DNA from: Candidatus Sigynarchaeota archaeon
Lineage (GTDB): Archaea > Asgardarchaeota > Lokiarchaeia > Sigynarchaeales > Sigynarchaeaceae
Assembly (NCBI GenBank): GCA_030587525.1
Contig: JAUQYW010000012.1
Location: forward strand, 1-23,831
Direction: 5' to 3'
Length of the DNA: 23,831 nucleotides
Positions 7,156-13,763 of the stretch are shown one piece after another. How positions within the stretch are numbered: the stretch's first letter is position 1; every line of letters begins with the position of its first letter. The notes beneath the pieces are model-generated. The model was not told the origin of the DNA. It saw only the letters and a program-made list of their open reading frames with translations, and did not search any database. A program made the translations under genes and the position numbers.

Positions 7156-7635
7156 ATGGGCCTCATCTATTATTACAAGTGCAAAAGCTGCAATTCTCTC
7201 TGGGTATTAGGGGAAGGAATGGGCTGGCTCGACGAGCACGGGAATTTTGGCCGGTGCGCTCCGTCCAAAGCCACGGAGGCCGGTAAACCAGACGGCGCCT
7301 GGGTAGAAACGAATTACATCGATAAACTTTGCTTGAAATGCAACACGATCTACACGGTCGTTCTTGGTAACCCGAAAAAATACCCGATCAAGTCGCAACA
7401 GACACAAGAAGCAAACACGAGCCCTTCCATCGTGATCCCGGGAACACCGGGCGGTTCGGAAAGTTGTCCTGTATGCAATGACCCCTTGCTCAACGGCCGG
7501 GACTTGCTGGATCACGTGATCAACCGCGACCGGGTCGGCAGGTTCATATTGAGCCGCCTCCCCTCCTCCGAATCCGTGAAATGCCCAAAATGCAAGAGTG
7601 ATTTTCTGCGATACGACATCAAAGGTAATCATTGA
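7156..7635 (+). CDS. Double zinc-ribbon protein of unknown function
   Basis: The 159-residue protein carries four CxxC pairs: C9/C12, C59/C62, C104/C107 and C143/C146, plus a lone C34. They most simply form two zinc ribbons, one from the first and second pairs and one from the third and fourth. A Ser/Thr/Pro/Gly-rich linker (about 80-102) separates the halves. No signal peptide, membrane helix or enzymatic motif is visible. I do not recognise the family. Zinc-ribbon proteins of this size in archaea often bind nucleic acids or act as protein adaptors, which is only a general expectation. A perfect inverted repeat sits immediately before the start codon and may regulate it. Confidence 0.75.
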   Translation: MGLIYYYKCKSCNSLWVLGEGMGWLDEHGNFGRCAPSKATEAGKPDGAWVETNYIDKLCLKCNTIYTVVLGNPKKYPIKSQQTQEANTSPSIVIPGTPGGSESCPVCNDPLLNGRDLLDHVINRDRVGRFILSRLPSSESVKCPKCKSDFLRYDIKGNH

Positions 7636-7730
7636 AGGATTAATGACACGGTGCAGCGCCACCTGTTTTTAACCGGGCGATTGCACCAAATACTTGTCGA
7701 TAATGTAGAAATCATAAAAATGAGGGAAAT

Positions 7731-8168
7731 ATCATCCCAAACTGGTTTATCCACGTCAAGTGGGCATGTAAAGCAGGCATTAACGAAGCAACGGCACATG
7801 TTGTAAACCGCATTGTCGATTATGGCTCGATTTCAACATATATCGTGGTTGATAAAAACGACGACGAGAATTTCGATAATCGGCAATATTTCGAGTTAAA
7901 ATATCTACATGAGAAGGAACCGGTCACAGATGAATTTGTAAAAGCCTATTACCTTCATCTTGTTCTCGATCACCTCAAGGAGACGCGATTCAATGATCTT
8001 GAGCGAGCCATCAACGAGTTTCTAACCGAAAAGGTGTTGATCGAGATTAGAATTCATGGTGGGATGGTTATTTCTTTTAAAAAAGCATTGGATGAAGTAA
8101 TTTCATTTTTACGCCGCAATGAACGCGAAATCCTCGGGGATATTCATGCAAAAGGTGATTTCGAATAA
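7731..8168 (+). CDS. Small hypothetical protein; start codon not resolved
   Basis: The first standard start in this frame is GTG 7845, giving 107 residues. The frame stays open back to 7704, and the upstream codons read like real protein (IPNWFIHVKWACKAG, then INEATAHVVNRIVDYG). That segment looks like the amphipathic N-terminus of a helical domain. A GAGGG site (7722-7726) lies 4 to 7 bases before two ATC codons (7731-7736), just where an initiator is expected, yet neither is ATG, GTG or TTG. Possible explanations are initiation at AUC, a base error, or an internal start at 7845. The rest of the protein (EFVKAYYLHLVLDHLKETRF and following) is helical and charged, with no motif I recognise. 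The interval given assumes the extended form of about 145 residues. Confidence 0.5.
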   Translation: MIPNWFIHVKWACKAGINEATAHVVNRIVDYGSISTYIVVDKNDDENFDNRQYFELKYLHEKEPVTDEFVKAYYLHLVLDHLKETRFNDLERAINEFLTEKVLIEIRIHGGMVISFKKALDEVISFLRRNEREILGDIHAKGDFE

Positions 8169-8231
8169 AAAGGCATCGATACCACGATCCACCTGAAAAT
8201 TCGTATAAACATCGATTCCTTTGATCGTGAC

Positions 8232-8250
8232 CTTTCTTTGCCTTTTTTCC
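8232..8250 (+). terminator. T-rich terminator
   Basis: CTTTCTTTGCCTTTTTTCC lies about 65-80 bases after the stop codon at 8168 in an AT-rich gap before the next cluster. It fits an archaeal oligo-T terminator. Confidence 0.35.
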
Positions 8251-8350
8251 AGAAAACAACTTTTATTTACCCGTGTTTTAGAAAAATCTTTGCTATTATG
8301 TCGTTTTTTTCTTCGTATCTCGCTATGTCTATATATTAAAAAATACTAAG

Positions 8351-8370
8351 CGTGATCTAAAACCATCACG
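8351..8370. promoter_or_regulatory. Palindromic operator candidate upstream of the thiolase-like cluster
   Basis: CGTGAT and ATCACG form a perfect inverted repeat with an 8-base spacer. It ends 6 bases before the TATA element at 8377-8384 and starts shortly after another AT-rich TATA-like stretch (8331-8346). This is a common place for archaeal transcription regulators to bind. The bound factor is unknown. Confidence 0.45.
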
Positions 8371-8376
8371 ATGTGT

Positions 8377-8384
8377 TTTTAAAA
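8377..8384 (+). promoter_or_regulatory. TATA box for the DUF35/thiolase-like cluster
   Basis: TTTTAAAA is centred about 26 bases before ATG 8407, so the first gene may be leaderless, although GGTGG (8395-8399) could also serve as a ribosome site. The AT-rich stretch at 8331-8346 is an alternative promoter. Confidence 0.5.
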
Positions 8385-8406
8385 CGTGTTATCTGGTGGC
8401 ATTCGA

Positions 8407-8877
8407 ATGGTTAAAAAACTAATAGATGTGGCAGAAGGGATAGTCAGAGCAGATTTTGAGTACTGGGTTGGAAAATACATGGATAAATTTTACGAACGCC
8501 TTGAAAAACAACAATTCATCGCGATAAAATGTCCATCGTGCAATAAAGTATATTTTCCTCCGAGAAAGGTCTGCGGTGAGTGTTTCAAGACTATTCCGTT
8601 GGAAAATTGTTGGGTCGATCTCGCAACCACGGGAACCCTCGTCAACTTCACCGCGACGAACTACAGCGTGATGGAGCGGAGAAAAAAGAAAAACGAGAAA
8701 ACGACCATCATCGGGTTGATCAAGATCGACGGGAGTGACACGGCCATCATTTACCCTGTTCTCGACGTGCAAGAAAAGGACGTGAAACTCGGTATGAAAC
8801 TGGACGTCGTATGGAACAAAAAAATAGCGGGAAGCCCCGGTGATATCAAGGGCTTCAAACCCGTTGGAGGGACGTGA
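8407..8877 (+). CDS. DUF35 OB-fold/zinc-ribbon protein (first copy)
   Basis: The 156-residue protein has the usual DUF35 layout. An N-terminal helix (about 18-37) comes first, then a rubredoxin-like zinc ribbon with C42, C45, C56 and C59 (CPSCNKVYFPPRKVCGEC), then an OB fold (about 68-150, including TTGTLVNFTATNYS). DUF35 proteins bind thiolase-like proteins. In archaeal mevalonate synthesis they bridge thiolase and HMG-CoA synthase, and in steroid degradation ChsH2 supports Ltp2. It probably partners the next gene, whose start region overlaps its 3' end. ATG 8407 was chosen over GTG 8386 because it follows GGTGG and sits at TATA distance. It opens a five-gene cluster. Confidence 0.88.
   Translation: MVKKLIDVAEGIVRADFEYWVGKYMDKFYERLEKQQFIAIKCPSCNKVYFPPRKVCGECFKTIPLENCWVDLATTGTLVNFTATNYSVMERRKKKNEKTTIIGLIKIDGSDTAIIYPVLDVQEKDVKLGMKLDVVWNKKIAGSPGDIKGFKPVGGT
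8866..8870 (+). promoter_or_regulatory. Shine-Dalgarno site deciding the first thiolase-like start
   Basis: GGAGG lies 9 bases before ATG 8880 but only 3 before the in-frame GTG 8874. The ATG is therefore the better start. Confidence 0.6.
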
Positions 8878-8879
8878 GT

Positions 8880-10025
8880 ATGGAAAAAGTAGGCATTGTC
8901 GGGTATTGCCAGATTAAGCCTTCCATGGACTTGCAGATGGATCGCTATGAAGCTGCCTTCAAGGCAGTCCGGGGCGCGTTGGACAGCGCGAACTTGAAAC
9001 GCAAAGATCTCACGTCTGTCGTTAGCTCGACGAATGATTTCTATGACGGGAGAACCATTTCAAATTGTTTCACTGTTGATCCATCGGGTTCCTACTTGAA
9101 GGATGAAACAAAAGTCGAGATGGATGGAGCTTATGCAGTCTTGTATGGCATGATGCGGGTCCTTTCTGGGAATCACAAGTTAGTCGCTGTTTGGGGTGGA
9201 AGCATGGCATCATGCTTCCCGTACGAATCGACGACCTTACTATCCACGGATCCGACATTTGAACGGCCGACGGAATTGGTCAACGTGATGACTGCCGGTG
9301 CTTTTCAGATGCGAGCATACATGCAAAAATTCGATGTGAAAGCTGAGGACATCGCGAAAGTGGCGGTGAAAAATCGCAAGAATGCAGCGAAGAATGATTT
9401 TGCGTTACCCGAATCACAGAATGCTAAAATTACCGTGAAGGATGTCCTCGCGGCGGAAACTCTCAGCTCCCCCGTGACAGAGCTTATGTATGCTCGGCCT
9501 TGCGATGGCGCGGCATGTATTTTGCTAGCTCCAGAGCAACAAGCTTTGAAAATCCGTGAAGATCCCGTTTGGATCACTGGCGTTGGGCATTCGCAAGAAC
9601 AGTACTATCTCGGTGAACGGGATTTAAGCAAGAGCCTGTCCATGGAGAATGCAGCAAAGATGGCTTTCAAGATGGCGAAGATCAAGGACCCGCAAAAAGA
9701 TATCGACGTTGCAGAGATTTTCGAGCATTTTGCTCACGAGGAGCCGATCTTCTCGGAAGCAATAGGCCTTTGTGAGCCCGGGAAGGGAACCTCGTTATCA
9801 ACAGAAATCAACGGGGAAATTCCTATCAATCCATCGGGCGGGGCAACGAGCGGTAACGTGTTATGTGCAACAGGCTTGGTGCGATTAATCGAAGCTGCAA
9901 AGCAACTCCGCGGGGAAGCAAAGAACCATCAAGTTGCTGGTGCGAAACGCGCGATCGCATCGGGTCAGTTCGGTTTCAGCGCCCAAAACAGCATATTATA
10001 TATACTTGAAGGAGGGAAAAAATAA
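8880..10025 (+). CDS. Thiolase-like protein lacking catalytic Cys (first copy)
   Basis: The 381-residue protein has the thiolase fold of the archaeal/SCP2 type. Recognisable parts are NRKNAAKN (165-172), PCDGAACILL (207-216) and INPSGGATSGN (316-326). The nucleophilic Cys of true thiolases should fall near residues 79-87 (VEMDGAYAV), where there is Gly83 instead. The usual HDAF region reads EIFEHFAHEE (279-288), and the GHPxGATG His is replaced (GNVLCATG). Classic thiolysis or Claisen condensation is therefore unlikely. Ltp2-type aldolases, which work with a DUF35 partner, are the closest described precedent. The first DUF35 gene ends within its start region and the second thiolase-like gene begins in its stop codon (TAATG), so translation is coupled. 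The substrate is unknown. Confidence 0.85.
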   Translation: MEKVGIVGYCQIKPSMDLQMDRYEAAFKAVRGALDSANLKRKDLTSVVSSTNDFYDGRTISNCFTVDPSGSYLKDETKVEMDGAYAVLYGMMRVLSGNHKLVAVWGGSMASCFPYESTTLLSTDPTFERPTELVNVMTAGAFQMRAYMQKFDVKAEDIAKVAVKNRKNAAKNDFALPESQNAKITVKDVLAAETLSSPVTELMYARPCDGAACILLAPEQQALKIREDPVWITGVGHSQEQYYLGERDLSKSLSMENAAKMAFKMAKIKDPQKDIDVAEIFEHFAHEEPIFSEAIGLCEPGKGTSLSTEINGEIPINPSGGATSGNVLCATGLVRLIEAAKQLRGEAKNHQVAGAKRAIASGQFGFSAQNSILYILEGGKK

Positions 10026-11281
10026 TGGTGGGTCGTCAAGTAGCGATTGCGGGCGTGGGATTCTGCGAGCACGCATCAAAGAGGTCGGATGTGAACACAG
10101 CTGAGCTGGTAAACGAAGCTGTCGAAGATTGCTTGAAAAAAGCCAATTGCGATATCAAGGACGTTGATGCCTTCGTTAACGGAAACATGCCTGGATTTGA
10201 AGGCATAAATTATCCAGAGCTTTGGTTAACGGACTCGATTGGAGCCCGGAACAAACCGCTTATGCGGGTGACCACTGGTGGAACGACGGGCGGGTCAATT
10301 GCAATCGCCGGATATTACCACGTCACTGCGGGATTGCCAGGACTGGACACGGTTCTGGTCGTCGGTTTCGAGCATCAATCATGTGGCGACACGTCCATCG
10401 GGCTTGCATCCGTTGCTTATGCGGAGGTTTCGATCTATTCCAGACTCGGGTTACAGATGGAAAAGGTACAGAGAATGTTTGGAGCCGGTGGTGCTATTGG
10501 GATCTCGTCTTACCAGGCTGTTAATTACATGAAACGCAGCGGTGCGACTGAAGAAGATCTTGCCCGTGTCGTGGTGCAAAACAGGCACAATGCAGCGAAA
10601 AACTGGTACACTCACCTGAAAATGCCGAATCTTACCATCCAAGATATCTTGGATACGCCGTATGTTTCATATCCCCTTCGATATGGAATGGTCACTCCTG
10701 CGTCGGATGGCGCGTGCGCGGTGCTATTCACCACCGAGAAAAAGGCAAAGGATTTCACGGATATTCCAGTATACGTGAACGGGGTGGCAAGCGTGAGCAA
10801 CGAGAACGCCATTCTCGGTTATGCCGGATCCGGAACCGGGCAAATCGACCCGTGCGAGCAGCTCGGTGCGGTGGAATCGGCGAAGTTTGCGTACTCGCAA
10901 GCGGGAATATCGTATCCAGAAAAGGAAATCGAGTATGCAGAGGTTTATTCCCCGTTCCCAAATCAAGAGCTTCAGTGGCTGGAGCGATTAGGCTTGTTCG
11001 AGGAAAACACGGCGCACTTGCGATATCGTGATGGCACCACCGCCCCGAAAGGCGCTCTTCCAGTGAATTGCTCGGGTGGGGTGAACTCGACGAACGCGAT
11101 CGGTGCATCTGGCCTCGAAAGGGTCGGGGAAGCAGCGCTGCAGATCATGGGCAAGGCAGGAAACCAGGTGCCGAAAGCCGTGCACACGGCCCTCGGTCAT
11201 TCGTGGGGCGGAGTGATTAATCTCGTGACATTGATGATCATGAGCGACCAGCCAAAGCGCAAGTGGAAAGGAGGTGCTTGA
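10025..11281 (+). CDS. Thiolase-like protein lacking catalytic Cys (second copy)
   Basis: This 418-residue thiolase-fold protein is only distantly similar to its neighbour. The active-site Cys position lies in the Gly-rich string VTTGGTTGGS (82-91, Gly86). The HDAF block reads AEVYSPFPNQE (305-315) with Tyr308 at the His position. NCSGGVNSTNAIGASG (348-363) has Asn instead of the GHP His, and the C-terminal block is ALGHSWGG (389-396). A Gly-rich nucleophile loop is typical of lipid-transfer/Ltp2-like members of COG0183. The start ATG 10025 shares one base with the previous stop and follows GGAGGG at 8 bases. An AT-rich TATA-like string (9996-10004) lies 25 bases upstream and could add an internal promoter. 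It probably forms a complex with the first copy or with the downstream DUF35. Confidence 0.85.
   Translation: MVGRQVAIAGVGFCEHASKRSDVNTAELVNEAVEDCLKKANCDIKDVDAFVNGNMPGFEGINYPELWLTDSIGARNKPLMRVTTGGTTGGSIAIAGYYHVTAGLPGLDTVLVVGFEHQSCGDTSIGLASVAYAEVSIYSRLGLQMEKVQRMFGAGGAIGISSYQAVNYMKRSGATEEDLARVVVQNRHNAAKNWYTHLKMPNLTIQDILDTPYVSYPLRYGMVTPASDGACAVLFTTEKKAKDFTDIPVYVNGVASVSNENAILGYAGSGTGQIDPCEQLGAVESAKFAYSQAGISYPEKEIEYAEVYSPFPNQELQWLERLGLFEENTAHLRYRDGTTAPKGALPVNCSGGVNSTNAIGASGLERVGEAALQIMGKAGNQVPKAVHTALGHSWGGVINLVTLMIMSDQPKRKWKGGA
11270..11276 (+). promoter_or_regulatory. Strong Shine-Dalgarno site for the second DUF35 gene
   Basis: GGAGGTG lies inside the end of the second thiolase-like gene, 8 bases before GTG 11285. 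It supports the GTG start and coupled translation. Confidence 0.6.
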
Positions 11282-11284
11282 ATC

Positions 11285-11803
11285 GTGGGAAAGCTCGAAT
11301 ATATAAAGAAAGAATACGCCAGGACGAGAAAAACGGAGGGAAAGTGGTATCTTTCCTCCTATAAATACAAATTCAACACCACGCACATAGTGCCGTTCTT
11401 TGAGATGTTGAAGCAGAAAAAATTGATGGGCTTGAAGTGCCGGGGCTGCAATACCGTGTATTTTCCACCGAAACTTGTTTGTGGTAAATGCTTGATCCAG
11501 CCTGACAAATGGGTGCCCCTCCGGGAAACCGGCGTGGTTGCCACGTTCACGGCGACCTATGACAAGGATCCAAAAACCGGGGAGCTGGTACCAGCGCCCA
11601 TAACCGCCGTTCGTCCAGACGGTGCTGATACGATCTTCGTCGTGGAATTGAATCCAAAGATTAAATTCTCGGATGTATATGTCGGGATGCCCGTTAAGGT
11701 GAAATGGCGAGAGACCACGCAAGGTAATCTCGGGGATATCGAATATTATGACCGCATCGAAGATCCAACAGAGAACATGCCCTTGTATAAAATGGAGGAA
11801 TAA
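11285..11803 (+). CDS. DUF35 OB-fold/zinc-ribbon protein (second copy)
   Basis: The 172-residue protein has the same architecture as the first DUF35 copy: N-terminal helices with an extension of about 20 residues, a zinc ribbon with C52, C55, C66 and C69 (CRGCNTVYFPPKLVCGKC), and an OB fold (about 78-160). A C-terminal tail is rich in acidic residues. It starts with GTG 3 bases after the second thiolase-like stop codon, behind a strong Shine-Dalgarno site. Its position directly after that gene suggests each thiolase-like protein has its own DUF35 partner, giving the symmetric order DUF35, thiolase-like, thiolase-like, DUF35. A T-rich tract follows the stop codon. Confidence 0.88.
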   Translation: MGKLEYIKKEYARTRKTEGKWYLSSYKYKFNTTHIVPFFEMLKQKKLMGLKCRGCNTVYFPPKLVCGKCLIQPDKWVPLRETGVVATFTATYDKDPKTGELVPAPITAVRPDGADTIFVVELNPKIKFSDVYVGMPVKVKWRETTQGNLGDIEYYDRIEDPTENMPLYKMEE

Positions 11804-11821
11804 CATTTCTTTTCTTTTTCT
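11804..11821 (+). terminator. T-rich tract after the second DUF35 gene
   Basis: Within CATTTCTTTTCTTTTTCTC the T-rich tract lies directly after the stop codon and 13 bases before the hydratase start. It may give partial termination within the cluster. Confidence 0.3.
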
Positions 11822-11833
11822 CAATTTAAACAG

Positions 11834-12640
11834 GTGACGAGTTTGTCCAAGCATATAATCGTCGAAAGAAAGGTTCGCGTTGGGATCATCACGATCAACC
11901 GGCCAGAGGTGAAAAACGCCTTTGACGAGGCGACTCGGATGGAGTTCAGGGATGCCCTCAAGGAACTCCGCCACGACGACAAAATACGGGTCATCATCAT
12001 CACGGGTACTGGGGATTCGTTTTCTACCGGTCAAGATCTCAAATCATTGTACAATACGCCTCAAGATCGGTTGAAATGGCTCACGGATTTTGGCAGGCTC
12101 ATGATCCTCGAAATAATGACGGGTAATGATTATGATGCGGATCCTCGCGAATTTTTCGACAAGATCACGAGTGGAAATGGCGTCAAGTACGAGATCGGAG
12201 AAAATTGGAAACCAGTCATTGCTCAAATCAACGGTTATGCGATGGGCGGTGGTTTTGAACTCGCGTGTGCTTGCGATTTTCGATTTGCTAGCGAGAACGC
12301 CACTTTATCGTTTCCAGAGGTCGACATGCGCATCATACCCGCGTGGGGCGGCAGCCAAAATTCGGTCGCATTGTTCGGACTCCCGCTGGCCAAGTATCTC
12401 ATGTTCACGGCCGAGCGCATTCCTGCACCCAAGGCAAAGGCGCTCGGAATTGTGCACGACGTGTTCAAGGCCGAGCAGCTCGGGGAAGAGACCATGAAGT
12501 TTGCCAAGATCATGTCGTTGAAAAATCCGCCAACATTGAGGGCCTTGAAGATCTTGTCAGAACAACTCCGGGGCGATCAGCTCTTGCGCGGGCTGGCGCT
12601 CGAGCACGAAGCCTTGTGGAAACTGGATGCTTCGCGATGA
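11834..12640 (+). CDS. Enoyl-CoA hydratase/isomerase family protein
   Basis: The 268-residue crotonase-fold protein probably hydrates an enoyl-CoA or isomerises or cleaves an acyl-CoA. The first oxyanion-hole block is FSTGQDLK (63-70) and the second is GYAMGGGFELACACD (134-148). Both general acid/base glutamates of classical hydratases are present: E142 in GGGFELA and E162 in FPEVDMRIIP. The segment between GQDLK and KPVIA is about 55 residues, roughly 27 longer than in rat mitochondrial hydratase, so the substrate pocket may differ. The start is GTG 11834, and TTG 11843 (MSKHIIVERK) is an alternative. It lies 30 bases after the second DUF35 gene on the same strand and probably belongs to the same operon. 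Confidence 0.9.
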   Translation: MTSLSKHIIVERKVRVGIITINRPEVKNAFDEATRMEFRDALKELRHDDKIRVIIITGTGDSFSTGQDLKSLYNTPQDRLKWLTDFGRLMILEIMTGNDYDADPREFFDKITSGNGVKYEIGENWKPVIAQINGYAMGGGFELACACDFRFASENATLSFPEVDMRIIPAWGGSQNSVALFGLPLAKYLMFTAERIPAPKAKALGIVHDVFKAEQLGEETMKFAKIMSLKNPPTLRALKILSEQLRGDQLLRGLALEHEALWKLDASR

Positions 12641-12674
12641 AAGCGTTAAAAATCAAAAAAAAAGGAAGGTACAA

Positions 12675-12706
12675 TTTTCCTTATCATCACTTTTCCTTAT
12701 CATCAC
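12675..12706. repeat. Perfect 16-bp tandem duplication at the BKACE stop codon
   Basis: TTTTCCTTATCATCAC occurs twice in a row, and a third degenerate copy (TTTTCTTTTCATCA) follows to 12720. It spans the stop codon of the minus-strand gene. Because 16 is not a multiple of three, the copies are read in different frames. Confidence 0.75.
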
Positions 12707-13616
12707 TTTTCTTTTCATCAGGTTTCACGTCAGCAGGAGGAGTCTCATCAGTCAGTTTCTTGAGACCGAGTATCTGTCGTGTTTCCTCTGGTGTTGCCGC
12801 TTTCAAGCCGACGTGTTCCACGAGCTGTCGAGTCCACGCTACTTGTTCATGGCTCCCTTTCGCCAGCTCTCCGTTAGGCATCTTGATGTTATCTTCAAGA
12901 CCGACCCGGATATGCCCGCCTTGCAAGACGGCGCAAGCAGCTGCTTGGAATTGATTCTTCGAGACGCCGCACACCGACCACGTCGCGCTAGGCGGCTTCA
13001 GCTCGAGGAGATGGGCCAAGTTATGCACGCTGAATGGTATGCCTCCCAAAACACCGAACACGAACTGGAAATGCAGCGGCTCAGCTAGCAAGCCCGATTT
13101 CTGGAGGAAAAGAATGTTGTACATGCCACCGAAATCATATACCTCGATTTCCGGTTTGGTTCCAGCATCTTTCATCTTTTTGGCAAAGCTAGTGATCGTC
13201 TTGAACATGTTCTCGAAAATTATCTCTTGCACGACCTTTCCCGTATTCCAATCCCCAACACCAAAGTTCATGCTATTCGTGTTCAATGATGCGATTGGTG
13301 GCTTGAATTTGACAACGGGTGTGATGCGCTCCTTGTCTGTAACTACGGGCGCAATTGCAGTGCTGAGATTGATGATGATTTCCGGCGTTTTTTTCTTTAC
13401 GGCGACCAGGACGTTCTGGATCAACTTGATATCCGGCGTTGGCGCGCCATTGTCAGGACGGCGGGCATGGATGTGGACGATCGAAGCACCTTCTTTATAG
13501 CATTTCGCAACCACGTCCGCGAATTCTTCCGGTGTATAAGGTACGTTGGGATTCTGATCTTTCGAGGTGACTGCGCCCGTGAGCGCAGCCGTGATGATGA
13601 CTTTTCCTTCAACCAT
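12687..13616 (-). CDS. Beta-keto acid cleavage enzyme (BKACE, DUF849)
   Basis: The 309-residue protein is a DUF849 TIM barrel. Members such as 3-keto-5-aminohexanoate cleavage enzyme (Kce) condense a beta-keto acid with acetyl-CoA and release acetoacetate plus a new acyl-CoA. The zinc ligands are visible as H48 and H50 in VHIHARRP and E241 in GLEDN. The family signature AALTGA is at 10-15. The start ATG 13616 follows GAGGGTGA (13628-13621) at 4 bases. An upstream in-frame ATG (13649) would add 11 residues that do not fit the family N-terminus, although it lies about 25 bases from a TATA-like string. A charged tail (KPDEKKSDDKEK) follows the barrel. It is convergent with the hydratase gene, 46 bases away, and its product would suit the nearby acyl-CoA enzymes. 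The specific beta-keto acid is unknown. Confidence 0.9.
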   Translation of the reverse strand: MVEGKVIITAALTGAVTSKDQNPNVPYTPEEFADVVAKCYKEGASIVHIHARRPDNGAPTPDIKLIQNVLVAVKKKTPEIIINLSTAIAPVVTDKERITPVVKFKPPIASLNTNSMNFGVGDWNTGKVVQEIIFENMFKTITSFAKKMKDAGTKPEIEVYDFGGMYNILFLQKSGLLAEPLHFQFVFGVLGGIPFSVHNLAHLLELKPPSATWSVCGVSKNQFQAAACAVLQGGHIRVGLEDNIKMPNGELAKGSHEQVAWTRQLVEHVGLKAATPEETRQILGLKKLTDETPPADVKPDEKKSDDKEK

Positions 13617-13763
13617 GATTTCACCCTCAATAGATGAAACAATTTTCATTATGCGAAAGCATTATTTAAACTTATAAAACTGATATAATTCTTGTATATG
13701 CATTACACTATGTCCACACCATGTCCTCATAAAATAGTAATCAATATATTGCGTGAAAAGAAA
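13617..13763. promoter_or_regulatory. Divergent promoter region between BKACE and the FMN oxidoreductase
   Basis: This 147-base AT-rich gap holds minus-strand TATA-like strings near 13664-13679 (TTTATAAG, TTTAAATA) for BKACE. Plus-strand candidates lie near 13729-13738 and 13743-13750 (AATATATT). Shared control of the two genes is plausible, but I see no clear operator. Confidence 0.4.

Noticed and set aside
10988..12034. Minus-strand open frame of 348 codons
   Set aside because: It lies opposite the second thiolase-like, second DUF35 and hydratase genes, all with clear motifs.
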